62,225 nt of DNA, from assembly GCA_030426395.1 (NCBI GenBank), contig JAUHYE010000006.1, positions 1 to 62,225 on the forward strand, in the 5' to 3' direction. The translations under genes were made by a program, and so were the position numbers. How positions within the stretch are numbered: position 1 is the stretch's first letter; every line of letters begins with the position of its first letter. The DNA is from Phycisphaerae bacterium (lineage in GTDB: Bacteria > Planctomycetota > Phycisphaerae > Phycisphaerales > UBA1924). The notes below the pieces were generated by a model. The model had not been told where the DNA came from and made no database searches. It saw nothing but the letters and a program-made list of their open reading frames with translations. Positions 1-6,748 of the stretch are shown here, one piece after another.

Positions 1-377
1 GCTTCGACATCTCGGGCGACAACGAGGACACCTACGCCCTGCTGACCGTCGGCCTCTTCGACGCGCTCGGCCTGCCCGTCGACGTCCCGCTGCAATCCCT
101 GTACAGCATCAACACCAGCACGGGCGAGGCCACTAGCCTCGGGCTGGCGGGCACGGGCCTGCTGGGCCTCAGCGGCCTGACGACCATCCCCGACTCGTTC
201 CCCTGCTGCGACTCGCGGGCCGACATCGACATGGACGGCGAGCTCACCCTCTTCGACTTCCTCGCCTACCAGAACCTCTTCGACGCGGGTGACCCACAGG
301 CCGACTTCGACGGCGACGGCGAGCTCACCCTCTTCGACTTCCTGGCGTTCCAGAACGAGTTCGATATGGGTTGTTAG
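1..377 (+). CDS. C-terminal fragment of a secreted protein with a dockerin-like tail
   Basis: The reading frame enters the window from the left (first complete codon at base 3) and ends at TAG 375-377, leaving about 124 residues. Roughly the first 75 residues are a low-complexity extracellular-looking segment with no domain I recognise. The last 50 residues are two tandem Asp-rich loops (DIDMDGELTLFDF and DFDGDGELTLFDF), each followed by 'LA(Y/F)QN.FD', ending in Met-Gly-Cys. The loops resemble dockerin or EF-hand calcium loops, and the same tail recurs at the end of 39351-40535. In Phycisphaerae such tails close many exported proteins and are plausibly a sorting or anchoring signal; that role is inference. 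The enzymatic or structural body lies outside the window, so the function is unknown. Confidence 0.85.
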   Translation, partial: FDISGDNEDTYALLTVGLFDALGLPVDVPLQSLYSINTSTGEATSLGLAGTGLLGLSGLTTIPDSFPCCDSRADIDMDGELTLFDFLAYQNLFDAGDPQADFDGDGELTLFDFLAFQNEFDMGC

Positions 378-382
378 CTGGT

Positions 383-547
383 CGCCTCGCCGGCGAGGCC
401 GCGCCCTTCGGGCTTGCGCCCGGGGACGGGCGTTGGCGTTTTTGACGCCTCGCCAGCGGGGCCGGGTTGTCTTGACGCCTCGCCGGCGGGGCCTCGCCCT
501 TCGGGCTTGCGCCCGCAGGCGGGCGTTGGTTTCCTTGACGCCTCGGC
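383..547. repeat. Two ~72-bp direct repeats in a convergent intergenic region
   Basis: Copies at about 383-454 and 476-547 (93-bp offset) share the order CGCCTCGCCGGCG, then CGCCCTTCGGGCTTGCGCCC, then GGGCGTTGG, then TTGACGCCTCG. A third partial TTGACGCCTCGCC lies between them. Each copy contains GC-rich self-complementary stretches (CGCCC-TTC-GGGC) that would form short hairpins in RNA. The block sits between two convergent genes (ends at 377 and 637), a usual place for transcript-end structures, but no T-run follows the hairpins. No open frame here looks coding. Confidence 0.7.
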
Positions 548-636
548 GCCAGGCCGTGCGCACGCACGCCCCCGGGGTGGACGGGCGTCCACGCCGGGGG
601 GGGCGGTTCGATGCACAGAAGCGTGGCGACGCGCCC

Positions 637-1308
637 TCAGGCGGCGTCCTCGCCGGTCATGACCACCTCGGCGGAGTTGCCCGCGCCGAAGGCGACCACG
701 AAGTACGCCGGGTCGCCCCGGTTGATGGTGCGGAAGCCCACGATCCGGTAGGTCACCTGGCCGGTGCCGTTGGGGATCGTGTCGTCGACGAACTTGCGCT
801 CGCCGGCGTTCATGATGAAGCTGAAGGGGGCCATCTGGCCGCTCCCGTCGCGGCGACGCACCTCGTAGCTCACCGCGTTGGTCCCCTCGTTGTCGCACTC
901 GAAGGTGACCTCCAGCGCCCCGCCCTGGATCAGGCGGGTCTGGAACTTGTAGGGCACGCCGGGCGCCGGCGCGGGGGCCGGGTCGGCCGGCGCGGGGATG
1001 AGGGCGGCCTGGTAGACCGCCTCGGGGTTGTCGCTGGCCTTGGCGAAGCTGCGGATGATGCCCACGCTCTGGCTGGCGTAGTCACGCATGGCCTTGGCCT
1101 TGGCGTGGTAGGCCTCGTAGGCCACCTTCTTCTGGTCGTTGAGCTGCTGGGCGGTCGCCATGGCCGCGGCGGCCGCGTCCTTGAGCGCCGTCAGCTCCGT
1201 GACGCGGGCCGCGTCGAGGCCGATGGTGGTCGGGTCGTTGGGCCAGTTGGCCAGGTGGTTGGTGGTCCAGAAGATGGCGTCGGGGTAGCTCTCCGGGATG
1301 GTGCTCAT
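637..1308 (-). CDS. Small helical plus fibronectin-III-like protein, paralogue of 41063-41743
   Basis: This 223-residue protein has no signal peptide. The ATG at 1306-1308 is preceded by a strong GGAGGTG ribosome site at 1312-1318, which fixes the start. Residues 1-105 are Ala-rich and helical and include a Trp-containing stretch followed by 'TTIGLD' and 'MRDYASQSVGIIRSFAKAS'. After a Pro/Ala linker (about 106-118) comes a beta-rich region with 'YEVRRRDGSGQ', 'KFVDDTIPNGTG' and 'VTYRIVGFR', which looks like an Fn3-type fold. The protein encoded at 41063-41743 has the same architecture, with matching 'IGL', 'IPEPADPSP', 'YEVQR' and 'ETVPQGTARVYYRIRG' positions. Lone genes of this type occur in planctomycetes, but I know of no assigned function. 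The upstream region carries a 21-bp repeat array, as it does for the paralogue. Confidence 0.88.
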   Translation of the reverse strand: MSTIPESYPDAIFWTTNHLANWPNDPTTIGLDAARVTELTALKDAAAAAMATAQQLNDQKKVAYEAYHAKAKAMRDYASQSVGIIRSFAKASDNPEAVYQAALIPAPADPAPAPAPGVPYKFQTRLIQGGALEVTFECDNEGTNAVSYEVRRRDGSGQMAPFSFIMNAGERKFVDDTIPNGTGQVTYRIVGFRTINRGDPAYFVVAFGAGNSAEVVMTGEDAA

Positions 1309-1566
1309 TGCGCACCTCCGTTCTTGCGAATGCTGCGGCCGGTCGTGGCGACCAGGGCCTGGGTGCGGGAGGGTGAAACCGTCTGCTGAAGTCGTCCGTG
1401 CAAGTTCACGTCGATCTCCGATTCGTGCCGCGCCAGGTCCTTCTGCACGCGGCGTGGTCCGGATCGCGTGGGCCGCCCGGCCGACATGGCCAGGCCACAA
1501 ACCCCCGATCCATGAGGGTCATCGAGTGGTCCGGGAACGCACTTCAGCGCAAGTCCGAAAAACGAT

Positions 1567-1591
1567 AAAAAAAGTCCGCTCGTTCTCGGAC
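1567..1591 (-). terminator. Candidate intrinsic terminator between the 21-bp array and the 637-1308 gene
   Basis: Read on the minus strand, GTCCG (1591-1587), an 8-nt loop and CGGAC (1578-1574) are followed by seven T (1573-1567). The stem is only 5 bp but GC-rich, and the U-tract is good. It would end a minus-strand transcript coming from the repeat array before it reaches the gene that starts at 1308. The gene would then need its own promoter between 1309 and 1566. I see no convincing -35/-10 pair there. Confidence 0.45.
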
Positions 1592-1713
1592 GCTCCGGGC
1601 GGGGTGGTGGCGGGGGCGGCCATGGCCGATCTGTTCGGGTCCGCCGCGCCGAAAACCCGGCTCACGGCCCACCAGCCGGGGTCCGAGCCGCGGCGACCCC
1701 AACACGGACCATC

Positions 1714-1902
1714 GATCCGGGCGGCCGGATCGACGGTCCGGGTGGTCAGATCGTTGTTCCGGGTGGCCGGATCGTCGTTCCGGGCGGTCGGATCGTCGTT
1801 CCGGGTGGTCAGAACGGAGGTTGGGGCGGGCTGAACGAAGGTTGGGGCGGTCAAGGCGACGGTCTGCGCGGTCAAGATGGCGGTTGGCGCGGGCAAGGCG
1901 GC
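1714..1902 (-). repeat. Nine-unit 21-bp tandem array with a palindromic core
   Basis: Nine contiguous units of exactly 21 bp start at 1714, 1735, 1756, 1777, 1798, 1819, 1840, 1861 and 1882. The best-conserved units (1735-1818) contain TTCCGGG(T/C)GG(C/T)C(A/G)GATCG on the plus strand. On the minus strand this reads ATCCG...CCGGAA, with a core palindrome TCCGG-N4-CCGGA. Units decay toward 1902, where the core becomes GGTTGGGGCGG. The period is a multiple of three, so several frames stay open (heptapeptide repeats), but no start codon with a ribosome site leads into any of them. A related array with the same period lies at 40631-40798 upstream of the paralogous gene. Apart from this array, the terminator and the palindrome at 1924-1987, I see nothing recognisable in the 683-bp gap 1309-1991. 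Confidence 0.85.
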
Positions 1903-1923
1903 GTTGCGCGCGGGCGCCTCTTT

Positions 1924-1987
1924 CCCTCCCCCGCCCCCGGCGGGGGAGGTGGCCGAGCAAGCGCAGCGCCGCGAGGTCGGAGGGGGG
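1924..1987 (+). repeat. REP-like GC palindrome, copy 1
   Basis: CCCTCCCCCGCCCCCGGCGG begins a near-perfect hairpin (CCTCCCCCGCC / GGCGGGGGAGG). It is followed by GTGGCCGAGCAAGCGCAGCG and CGAGGTCGGAGGGGGG, which can pair back with the C-rich start. The same composite element occurs inverted at 2763-2822, and a shortened copy is at 3205-3232. Copies 1 and 2 lie on either side of the HNH gene at 1992-2753. Dispersed elements of this general design (REP-like) are common in GC-rich genomes; the family has not been named here. Confidence 0.85.
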
Positions 1988-1991
1988 CTTC

Positions 1992-2753
1992 TTACGACGC
2001 CACCGAATCGCCGTCCAAGTGCTCCTGCCGCAAGGGCTCGAAAGGCAAAGCGCCGACGCGCTTGGGCATCAGCAGGTGCACGCGTGGCAGTTCCCTTGGT
2101 GCGTACGTCGCCCAGTCGGTCACTTCAAGGAGACCCTTGCGCCGCGCCCATCGCCCGCTCGCCGCGTCGCTGCGTGTGACGAATACGCCGAGTGGCTCAA
2201 TACCAACCTGCGTCAAGATGTTCGGGCATGGTCCGCCCTTGGTGGCCAGGGCGAGCACCGGGGTGGCAAATGCCGGCGGGCCGTAGTGGTTGTACGCGTA
2301 CATCCTGCTGTGTCGCAGCCTTGCTCGCCGTTCTGGAAAGAGAGCAAACGAACGGAGTTCCCGATATGCTGGCTCGTCGATAGATGCGGCATCGGCCATG
2401 ACGAGGGCCATGAGTGCAATCCGCTTCGCGATCGCCAGCGGCTGGATGATGAAGGGCAACGCGAGGGACGAGTCGCCCGAGGTCGGGTCGTGGAAGGCCT
2501 GCATCTGGCGCGACCACTCGGTGTACGCGGGGTCGTAGTGCGTGCCCGACATGGTGTTGCACCGGGCGCATAAGGTGTCACGCACCATGCCGTTCTGGAA
2601 CTGCTGCCCGCGTCGATGGTTCTTTGAGAGACTGTGGAACGTCGTCGGCCATCGCTCGCCGGTATTCCCGGCGGCTGCGGGGATGACATGGTCCGTTGTC
2701 AGCGGGCCAAGGCGGCCGCAGAGGTGGCATCGTCCCGTGCGTTTCTTGCCCAT
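1992..2753 (-). CDS. HNH-type endonuclease
   Basis: The protein has 253 residues. The N-terminus carries Cys9-x2-Cys12, then 'LTTDHVIPAAAGN' (Asp21-His22) and Cys62-x2-Cys65-Asn66 ('LCARCN'). This is the zinc-stabilised beta-beta-alpha HNH fold, with the metal-binding DH pair and the Asn near the second Cys pair. The family nicks or cuts DNA with a divalent metal. Residues 80-253 form a long C-terminal region with helices and no domain I recognise, possibly for target binding. The stop codon lies 4 bp from palindrome copy 1 and the start 9 bp from copy 2, so the gene occupies almost the whole interval between inverted copies. A DUF559 nuclease gene follows in the next interval. It could be a stand-alone homing-type or defence nuclease; the context favours a mobile or selfish cassette, which is inference. 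Confidence 0.85.
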   Translation of the reverse strand: MGKKRTGRCHLCGRLGPLTTDHVIPAAAGNTGERWPTTFHSLSKNHRRGQQFQNGMVRDTLCARCNTMSGTHYDPAYTEWSRQMQAFHDPTSGDSSLALPFIIQPLAIAKRIALMALVMADAASIDEPAYRELRSFALFPERRARLRHSRMYAYNHYGPPAFATPVLALATKGGPCPNILTQVGIEPLGVFVTRSDAASGRWARRKGLLEVTDWATYAPRELPRVHLLMPKRVGALPFEPLRQEHLDGDSVAS

Positions 2754-2762
2754 GTGCCAGAA

Positions 2763-2822
2763 CCCCCCCCCTCCGACCTCGCTTCGCTTCGGCCACCTCC
2801 CCCGCCGGGGGCGGGGGAGGGA
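2763..2822 (-). repeat. REP-like GC palindrome, copy 2 (inverted relative to copy 1)
   Basis: Read on the minus strand it repeats copy 1 almost base for base: the CCCTCCCCCGCCCCCGGCGG hairpin, GAGGTGGCCGAAGCGAAGCG, then AGGTCGGAGGGGGGG. It fills the entire gap between the start of the HNH gene (2753) and the stop of the DUF559 gene (2823), so the two nuclease genes share it as a boundary. Confidence 0.88.
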
Positions 2823-3191
2823 TCAGGCGCCCGCTTCGCGGGCGATAGTGCGCATTACCGCGTCGATGTCGGTGAGCACGTCGTGGGCCGTGACGCGGAG
2901 GATGCGCAGCTTGCGCTCGCGCATCCAGCGGTCGCGCTCGGCATCGGCGGCTTTCTGTTCGCCCGCGTGCGTCCCGCCGTCGATCTCGATGACCAGGGAT
3001 GCGTCGTGGCAATAGAAGTCGGCGATGAACGGGCCGACTGGATGCTGGCGGCGGAATCGCAGGTCGTGCAATTGGCGGCGACGCAGGCGGGACCAGAGGA
3101 GTTCCTCGGGTGGCGTGGTCTCGCTCCGCAGCCGGGGCGCGCGGGCCCGCGCCCGTGCGGTGGGCTCGATGTCCTTATGCAGCGGACGCAT
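2823..3191 (-). CDS. DUF559 (very-short-patch-repair-like) endonuclease
   Basis: The 122-residue protein is the usual size for a stand-alone DUF559 domain. Visible family features are 'LWSRLRRRQLHDLRFRRQHP', 'FIADFYC' with catalytic-type Asp58, 'LVIEIDGGTH' (Glu69, Asp71) and 'RILRVTAHDVL'. This is the PD-(D/E)xK-like core related to Vsr mismatch nicking enzymes. I chose the ATG at 3189-3191 because the family consensus begins shortly after it; the longer frame upstream is non-homologous and runs through palindrome copy 3. The gene sits between palindrome copies 2 and 3, directly behind the HNH gene, on the same strand. A Vsr-like repair role would need a partner cytosine methylase, and none is nearby. 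The cellular role of solitary DUF559 genes is not established. Confidence 0.88.
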   Translation of the reverse strand: MRPLHKDIEPTARARARAPRLRSETTPPEELLWSRLRRRQLHDLRFRRQHPVGPFIADFYCHDASLVIEIDGGTHAGEQKAADAERDRWMRERKLRILRVTAHDVLTDIDAVMRTIAREAGA

Positions 3192-3204
3192 GGCCGATCC
3201 TACT

Positions 3205-3232
3205 CCCTCCCCCGCCCCCGCCGGGGGCAACG
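3205..3232 (+). repeat. REP-like GC palindrome, copy 3 (truncated)
   Basis: The sequence keeps only the hairpin part of the element, CCCTCCCCCGCCCCCGCCGG followed by GGGCAACG, and lacks the GGTGGCCGA...GAGGTCGGAGGGG half. It lies 13 bp upstream of the DUF559 start on that gene's 5' side. It is in the same orientation as copy 1. Confidence 0.7.
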
Positions 3233-3256
3233 CGGGCCGAGCCTCTACCCTCCGCC

Positions 3257-3808
3257 ATGCCGGCTTCATCCGCCCCACCCAGCCGCCTCCACGCCTGCTC
3301 GGCGTGCGGGTACGACCTGGGGCAAGAGGCCCGCCGGCAGCGCTGCCCCGAGTGCGGGCGGACGCCGGACGAGCGGCGGATGCTGCGGCGGGGGCGTGAG
3401 CGCAGCGCCCGGCGGGCGGTGTGGATGACGCTGGGGCTCGGGCTGCTGGTGGCCCCGGCGATGGTGGCGACCAACCTGGTCTTCACCCACCTGGTCTACC
3501 GCGTGCCGCGGGTGGACCCGGCGTGGCCCAACTGGGTGCAGACGGGCGTGTACCCGGTGCTGGACGCGACCAACATAGAGCCGCTTGCGGCCTGGATGCT
3601 GACGGCGCCGCTGTGTCTCGTGCTCGCCCTCCGGTGGGCGGTGCTGGTCGCGAACTGGATGGACGCGCGCGAGCGCGGCCACTCGGGCACGCTGGGGCAC
3701 CGGGCCGATGGGCGCTGGCTGCTTGTCGAGGCGGTCCCCCTGGCCCTGTTCGTCGCGGCGACGGTCGTGATTTTCGGGCCGAGCACGTGGATGTGCTTTA
3801 CGGATTGA
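3257..3808 (+). CDS. Zinc-ribbon plus membrane-segment protein
   Basis: The 183-residue protein starts at ATG 3257; the alternative upstream start would run through palindrome copy 3. Residues 13-35 hold a rubredoxin-like zinc ribbon, 'CSACGYDLG...CPECGRTP'. A basic stretch of Arg residues follows, then three hydrophobic segments: about 55-78, 112-133 and 152-172. A second protein with the same 'CGYDL...CPECG' module on a membrane scaffold is at 26840-27352, there with the ribbon at the C-terminus. Such proteins are abundant in planctomycetes and have no known function. The ribbon probably stays cytoplasmic, next to the positively charged flank. The gene is followed by a 147-bp gap and sucC; co-transcription is possible but unsupported. 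Confidence 0.85.
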   Translation: MPASSAPPSRLHACSACGYDLGQEARRQRCPECGRTPDERRMLRRGRERSARRAVWMTLGLGLLVAPAMVATNLVFTHLVYRVPRVDPAWPNWVQTGVYPVLDATNIEPLAAWMLTAPLCLVLALRWAVLVANWMDARERGHSGTLGHRADGRWLLVEAVPLALFVAATVVIFGPSTWMCFTD

Positions 3809-3841
3809 GGGGGGGCTTGGCGGGCGGCGCGTCTCCCCTCC

Positions 3842-3880
3842 TGCCCATTGCCAATTGCCCATTGCCCATTGCCCATTGCC
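3842..3880. repeat. Heptameric tandem repeat (GCCCATT) upstream of sucC
   Basis: TGCCCATTGCCAATTGCCC is followed by three further ATTGCCC/GCCCATT units to position 3880. This is a short heptamer array with one irregular unit (GCCAATT). It lies 76 bp before the sucC start and just after the preceding gene, so it may fall in the sucC leader. Heptamer arrays of this kind expand and contract by slippage and could affect leader length; no regulatory role is shown. Confidence 0.8.
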
Positions 3881-3955
3881 ACGAACACCCAAAACCCCCC
3901 GCCCCCGCCCTACGCTGCCTGCGTCCTTGCCCACCCCTGCCACGGAGGCGTCTCT

Positions 3956-5158
3956 ATGAAGATCCACGAGTACCAGGCCCGCGACATCCTCTCTCAAGCG
4001 GGCGTGCCTGTGCCGCCGGCGGTCACGATCGACAACGCCGACGACGCGGCCCGCGTCTTCAAGGACGTCACCAAGGACATGGGCCAGAAGAAGCTGGCGG
4101 TCGTCAAGGCCCAGGTGCACGCCGGCGGGCGGGGCAAGGCGGGGTTCGTCAAGCTCGTCAAGACGCCCGAGGAGGCGACCGAGGCGGCCCGCTTCATGCT
4201 CAGCAACAAGATGGTCAGCGTGCAGACCGGGCCCGAGGGCCTCGAGGTCACCAAGCTACTGATGGCCGCGGGCGTGGACATCGCCCACGAGTACTACCTG
4301 GCCATCACCACCGATCGCAAGACGCGGCGGCACGTGCTCATTGCAAGCTCCGAGGGCGGCGTCGAGATCGAGAAGGTGGCCGAGGAGAATCCGGACGCCA
4401 TCGTCAGGGAACGCTTGCACCCCTTGCTGGGGCTCCAGCCCTACCAGGCCCGCAAGGTCGCCTTCGCGCTGGGCTTCAAGGGCAAGCTGGTGAACCAGGC
4501 CGTCAAGACGATGATGGCCCTGGCCAAGGTGTTCCTCGAGAAGGACTGCTCGATCGCCGAGATTAACCCGCTGATCGTCACGCCCCCAAGCGACGCCCAC
4601 CCCGACGGCGAACTCCTGGCCATCGACGCCAAGTTCAACTTCGACGACAACGCCCTGTTCCGCCACAAGGACCTCCAGGGCATGTTCGACCCCACCGAGG
4701 AGAACCCGTCGGAGCTTCGCGCCCAGCGCATGGGCCTGAGCTACATCGCGCTGGACGGCAACATCGGCTGCCTCGTGAACGGCGCCGGCCTGGCGATGGC
4801 GACGATGGACACGATCGCCCTGGAGGGCGGCACGCCGGCGAACTTCCTGGACGTGGGCGGGAGCGCTTCCGAGGAAGCGGTGACCGAGGCCTTCCGGATC
4901 ATCCTGGACGACAAGGCGGTGAAGGGCGTCTTGGTCAACATCTTCGGCGGCATCATGGACTGCGCCGTGATTGCGCAAGGCATCGTCAACGCGGCCACCG
5001 AGATCGGCTTCGAGGTGCCGCTGGTCGTTCGTCTGGAGGGCACCAACGTCGAGGCGGGCCGCAAGATCCTCGAGGACGCCAGCGGCAAGCTCACCACGCT
5101 GCAAGCCGCCAAGGACCTGGGCGACGCGGCCAAGAAGGTCGCCGCGGCCGTCGCCTGA
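3956..5158 (+). CDS. sucC: Succinyl-CoA synthetase (succinate-CoA ligase) beta subunit
   Basis: The 400-residue protein begins MKIHEYQARDIL, the family's characteristic N-terminus; GGAGG at 3944-3948 precedes ATG 3956. The ATP-grasp domain (about 1-240) shows 'VVKAQVHAGGRGKAGFVKL' and 'DCSIAEINPLIV'. The C-terminal CoA-ligase-type domain has 'CLVNGAGLAMATMD', 'FLDVGGSA' and 'VNIFGGIMDC'. With the alpha subunit (SucD, which carries the phosphohistidine) it makes ATP or GTP from succinyl-CoA in the TCA cycle. E. coli SucC has 388 residues. sucD normally follows immediately, but here the next gene is an inositol-monophosphatase homologue only 3 bp downstream, and no sucD is present in the window, so the alpha subunit must be encoded elsewhere. 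Citrate synthase of the same cycle is at 16912-18081. Confidence 0.96.
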   Translation: MKIHEYQARDILSQAGVPVPPAVTIDNADDAARVFKDVTKDMGQKKLAVVKAQVHAGGRGKAGFVKLVKTPEEATEAARFMLSNKMVSVQTGPEGLEVTKLLMAAGVDIAHEYYLAITTDRKTRRHVLIASSEGGVEIEKVAEENPDAIVRERLHPLLGLQPYQARKVAFALGFKGKLVNQAVKTMMALAKVFLEKDCSIAEINPLIVTPPSDAHPDGELLAIDAKFNFDDNALFRHKDLQGMFDPTEENPSELRAQRMGLSYIALDGNIGCLVNGAGLAMATMDTIALEGGTPANFLDVGGSASEEAVTEAFRIILDDKAVKGVLVNIFGGIMDCAVIAQGIVNAATEIGFEVPLVVRLEGTNVEAGRKILEDASGKLTTLQAAKDLGDAAKKVAAAVA

Positions 5159-5161
5159 GTG

Positions 5162-5986
5162 ATGTCGGAGCCGTTCGCCAACGTCGATCGCGAAGTCATG
5201 GCGCGCCTGGAGCTGGCGCTCGAGGCCGCCCGTGCCGCCGGCGGCGTGACGCTCCAGTATTTCCAGGGCGACCAGCTCGGCACCATCAACAAGGCCGACG
5301 GCAGCCCCGTGACCGAAGCCGACAAAGGCGCCGAGCGCGTGCTGCGGGCCGCCATCGAGGAGGCCTTCCCCGATGACGCCATCATCGGCGAGGAGTTCGG
5401 CGAGAAGGCGGGCGACTCTGGGTACCGCTGGATCCTTGACCCCATCGACGGCACGGTGAGCTTCGTACACGGCGTGCCGTTGTACGGAACCCTGGTTGGT
5501 GTCTTCAAGGGCGACACGCCGGTGGTGGGGGTCGTACACATCCCCGCGATGAGCGAGACGGTCTTCGCGGCGAAGGGCGGCGGCGCGTGGTGGATCCCCG
5601 GCCCCGCCCAGGACGCGCGGCCCGCGGGGCTCAGCGACACCAAAGACCTCGCCGAGGCGATGCTGGTGACCACGTCGCTCGAGTACTTCGACCCCGGCTC
5701 GGGCGAGGCCGTGTACGCGAAGCTGCGGAAGGCCTGCAAGCGCATGCGGGGTTGGTCTGATTGCTACGCCCACGTGCTGCTGGCCACCGGCCGCTGCGAC
5801 GCGGTCGTCGAGCCCACCATCAAGCCCTGGGACATCGCCCCGATGGCCTGCATCCTGGGCGAGCTGGGCGGGCACCTGGTCGACTGGAAGGGCGAGGCAC
5901 GCATCGACGGCGGCAACGCCATCCTGACCAACGCCCACCTGAGGGACGCCGTGCTGGGCGTGTTCGGGTCGTCCGGTCGCGCCTGA
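5162..5986 (+). CDS. Inositol-monophosphatase-family phosphatase (histidinol-phosphatase-like)
   Basis: The 274-residue protein has the family's metal-binding motifs: 'GEEFG' at 76-80, 'DPIDGT' at 93-98, and 'KPWDIAP' near 221 supplying the third Asp. These magnesium-dependent enzymes remove phosphate from inositol phosphate, histidinol phosphate, PAPS or fructose bisphosphate. The segment 'GWSDCYAHVLLATGRCDAVV' resembles HisN-type histidinol-phosphate phosphatases more than SuhB or CysQ, so histidine biosynthesis is the first guess; there are no other his genes here. A GTG at 5159 is also in frame, but ATG 5162 is preferred. The start lies 3 bp after the sucC stop, so the two are probably co-transcribed and translationally coupled. 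Confidence 0.85.
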   Translation: MSEPFANVDREVMARLELALEAARAAGGVTLQYFQGDQLGTINKADGSPVTEADKGAERVLRAAIEEAFPDDAIIGEEFGEKAGDSGYRWILDPIDGTVSFVHGVPLYGTLVGVFKGDTPVVGVVHIPAMSETVFAAKGGGAWWIPGPAQDARPAGLSDTKDLAEAMLVTTSLEYFDPGSGEAVYAKLRKACKRMRGWSDCYAHVLLATGRCDAVVEPTIKPWDIAPMACILGELGGHLVDWKGEARIDGGNAILTNAHLRDAVLGVFGSSGRA

Positions 5987-6007
5987 GCCCGCGGCTTACA
6001 GTTGTCC

Positions 6008-6715
6008 GTGAGCGACGGCGAGAAGAAATCCAAATCAGGCGAAAGCGACCAGCCCCACCACAAGCGGCCGGGGCCTCTCCAGATGTCCTTGCTGGTGCTC
6101 TCGGGATTGGTCATGATCGCCGGCGTGGCCCTGGGCGTCACCGGCACGCTCAAGGACGAGGCGGCGGTCGAGACCATCAAGCAGCAGCAGGCCGCCGCCA
6201 CCGAGGGCCACCGTGTTGACGGTGGTGATGGTGGGGGTGGGGCCGACGGCTCGGACATGGCCAGCGGCTTCGTCGGCCAGGGCGGGGACGTGACGTTCCC
6301 CTTCCCCGTGCCCGGCCTGCCCGGGAGCACGAGCGAGCCCGCGGCGACGCCCGGGGGCGAGGGAACCGGTGAGGAAGCCGGAAAGGTTCTGGTCGAGGCG
6401 TCACCCGACGACCCCTGGAGCCCGGCGATCTTCCGCATGGGCTTCAGCTTCTTCGTCGGCTTCGCGATGGCCTTCGCCCTGCGGAGCTTCGCCAAGGTCA
6501 CGCTGTTCTCGGCGGGCATCTTCTTCCTGCTGCTCTTCGGGTTGCAATACGCCGGGCTTGTCGAGGTGAAGTGGACCGCCATGGCCGACCGCTACGACAG
6601 CATCCAGGCCTGGCTGAAAGCCCAGCTTGGCGGCTTCCAGGCCTTCGTGACCGGCTACCTTCCCTCGGCGGGCGCCGGGCTGGCGGGCCTTGGCCTGGGC
6701 TTCATCCGCAAATAG
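6008..6715 (+). CDS. FUN14-domain membrane protein
   Basis: The protein has 235 residues from GTG 6008; TTG 6002 is the alternative, and neither has a clear ribosome site. One membrane segment lies at about 26-46. A Gly/Asp/Pro-rich linker (about 60-135) follows. The C-terminal 95 residues fit the FUN14 family: 'FFVGFAMAFALRSFAKVTLF', then a hydrophobic run ending 'LQYAGLVEVKW', then 'FVTGYLPSAGAGLAGLGLGF'. FUN14 proteins are small multi-span membrane proteins known in eukaryotes from the mitophagy receptor FUNDC1; the bacterial versions have no established role. The extra N-terminal span and long linker make this one longer than a minimal FUN14 protein. It lies 21 bp downstream of the phosphatase gene. 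Confidence 0.75.
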   Translation: MSDGEKKSKSGESDQPHHKRPGPLQMSLLVLSGLVMIAGVALGVTGTLKDEAAVETIKQQQAAATEGHRVDGGDGGGGADGSDMASGFVGQGGDVTFPFPVPGLPGSTSEPAATPGGEGTGEEAGKVLVEASPDDPWSPAIFRMGFSFFVGFAMAFALRSFAKVTLFSAGIFFLLLFGLQYAGLVEVKWTAMADRYDSIQAWLKAQLGGFQAFVTGYLPSAGAGLAGLGLGFIRK

Positions 6716-6748
6716 TTCATTCACCCCTTCACATTCGCTGGAGCGAGC

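Noticed and set aside
1714..1902. A coding repeat (heptapeptide repeats are open in several frames)
   Set aside because: A 21-bp period keeps several frames open by itself; no start codon with a ribosome site leads into them, and the peptides are unlike any domain.
1924..1987. A terminal inverted repeat of an insertion sequence with the HNH gene as transposase
   Set aside because: The protein is an HNH nuclease and not a known transposase, no target-site duplication is visible, and a third palindrome copy lies outside the interval.
4256..5938. A 560-codon minus-strand frame opposite sucC and the phosphatase
   Set aside because: It is a codon-bias shadow; both plus-strand genes carry full family motifs.
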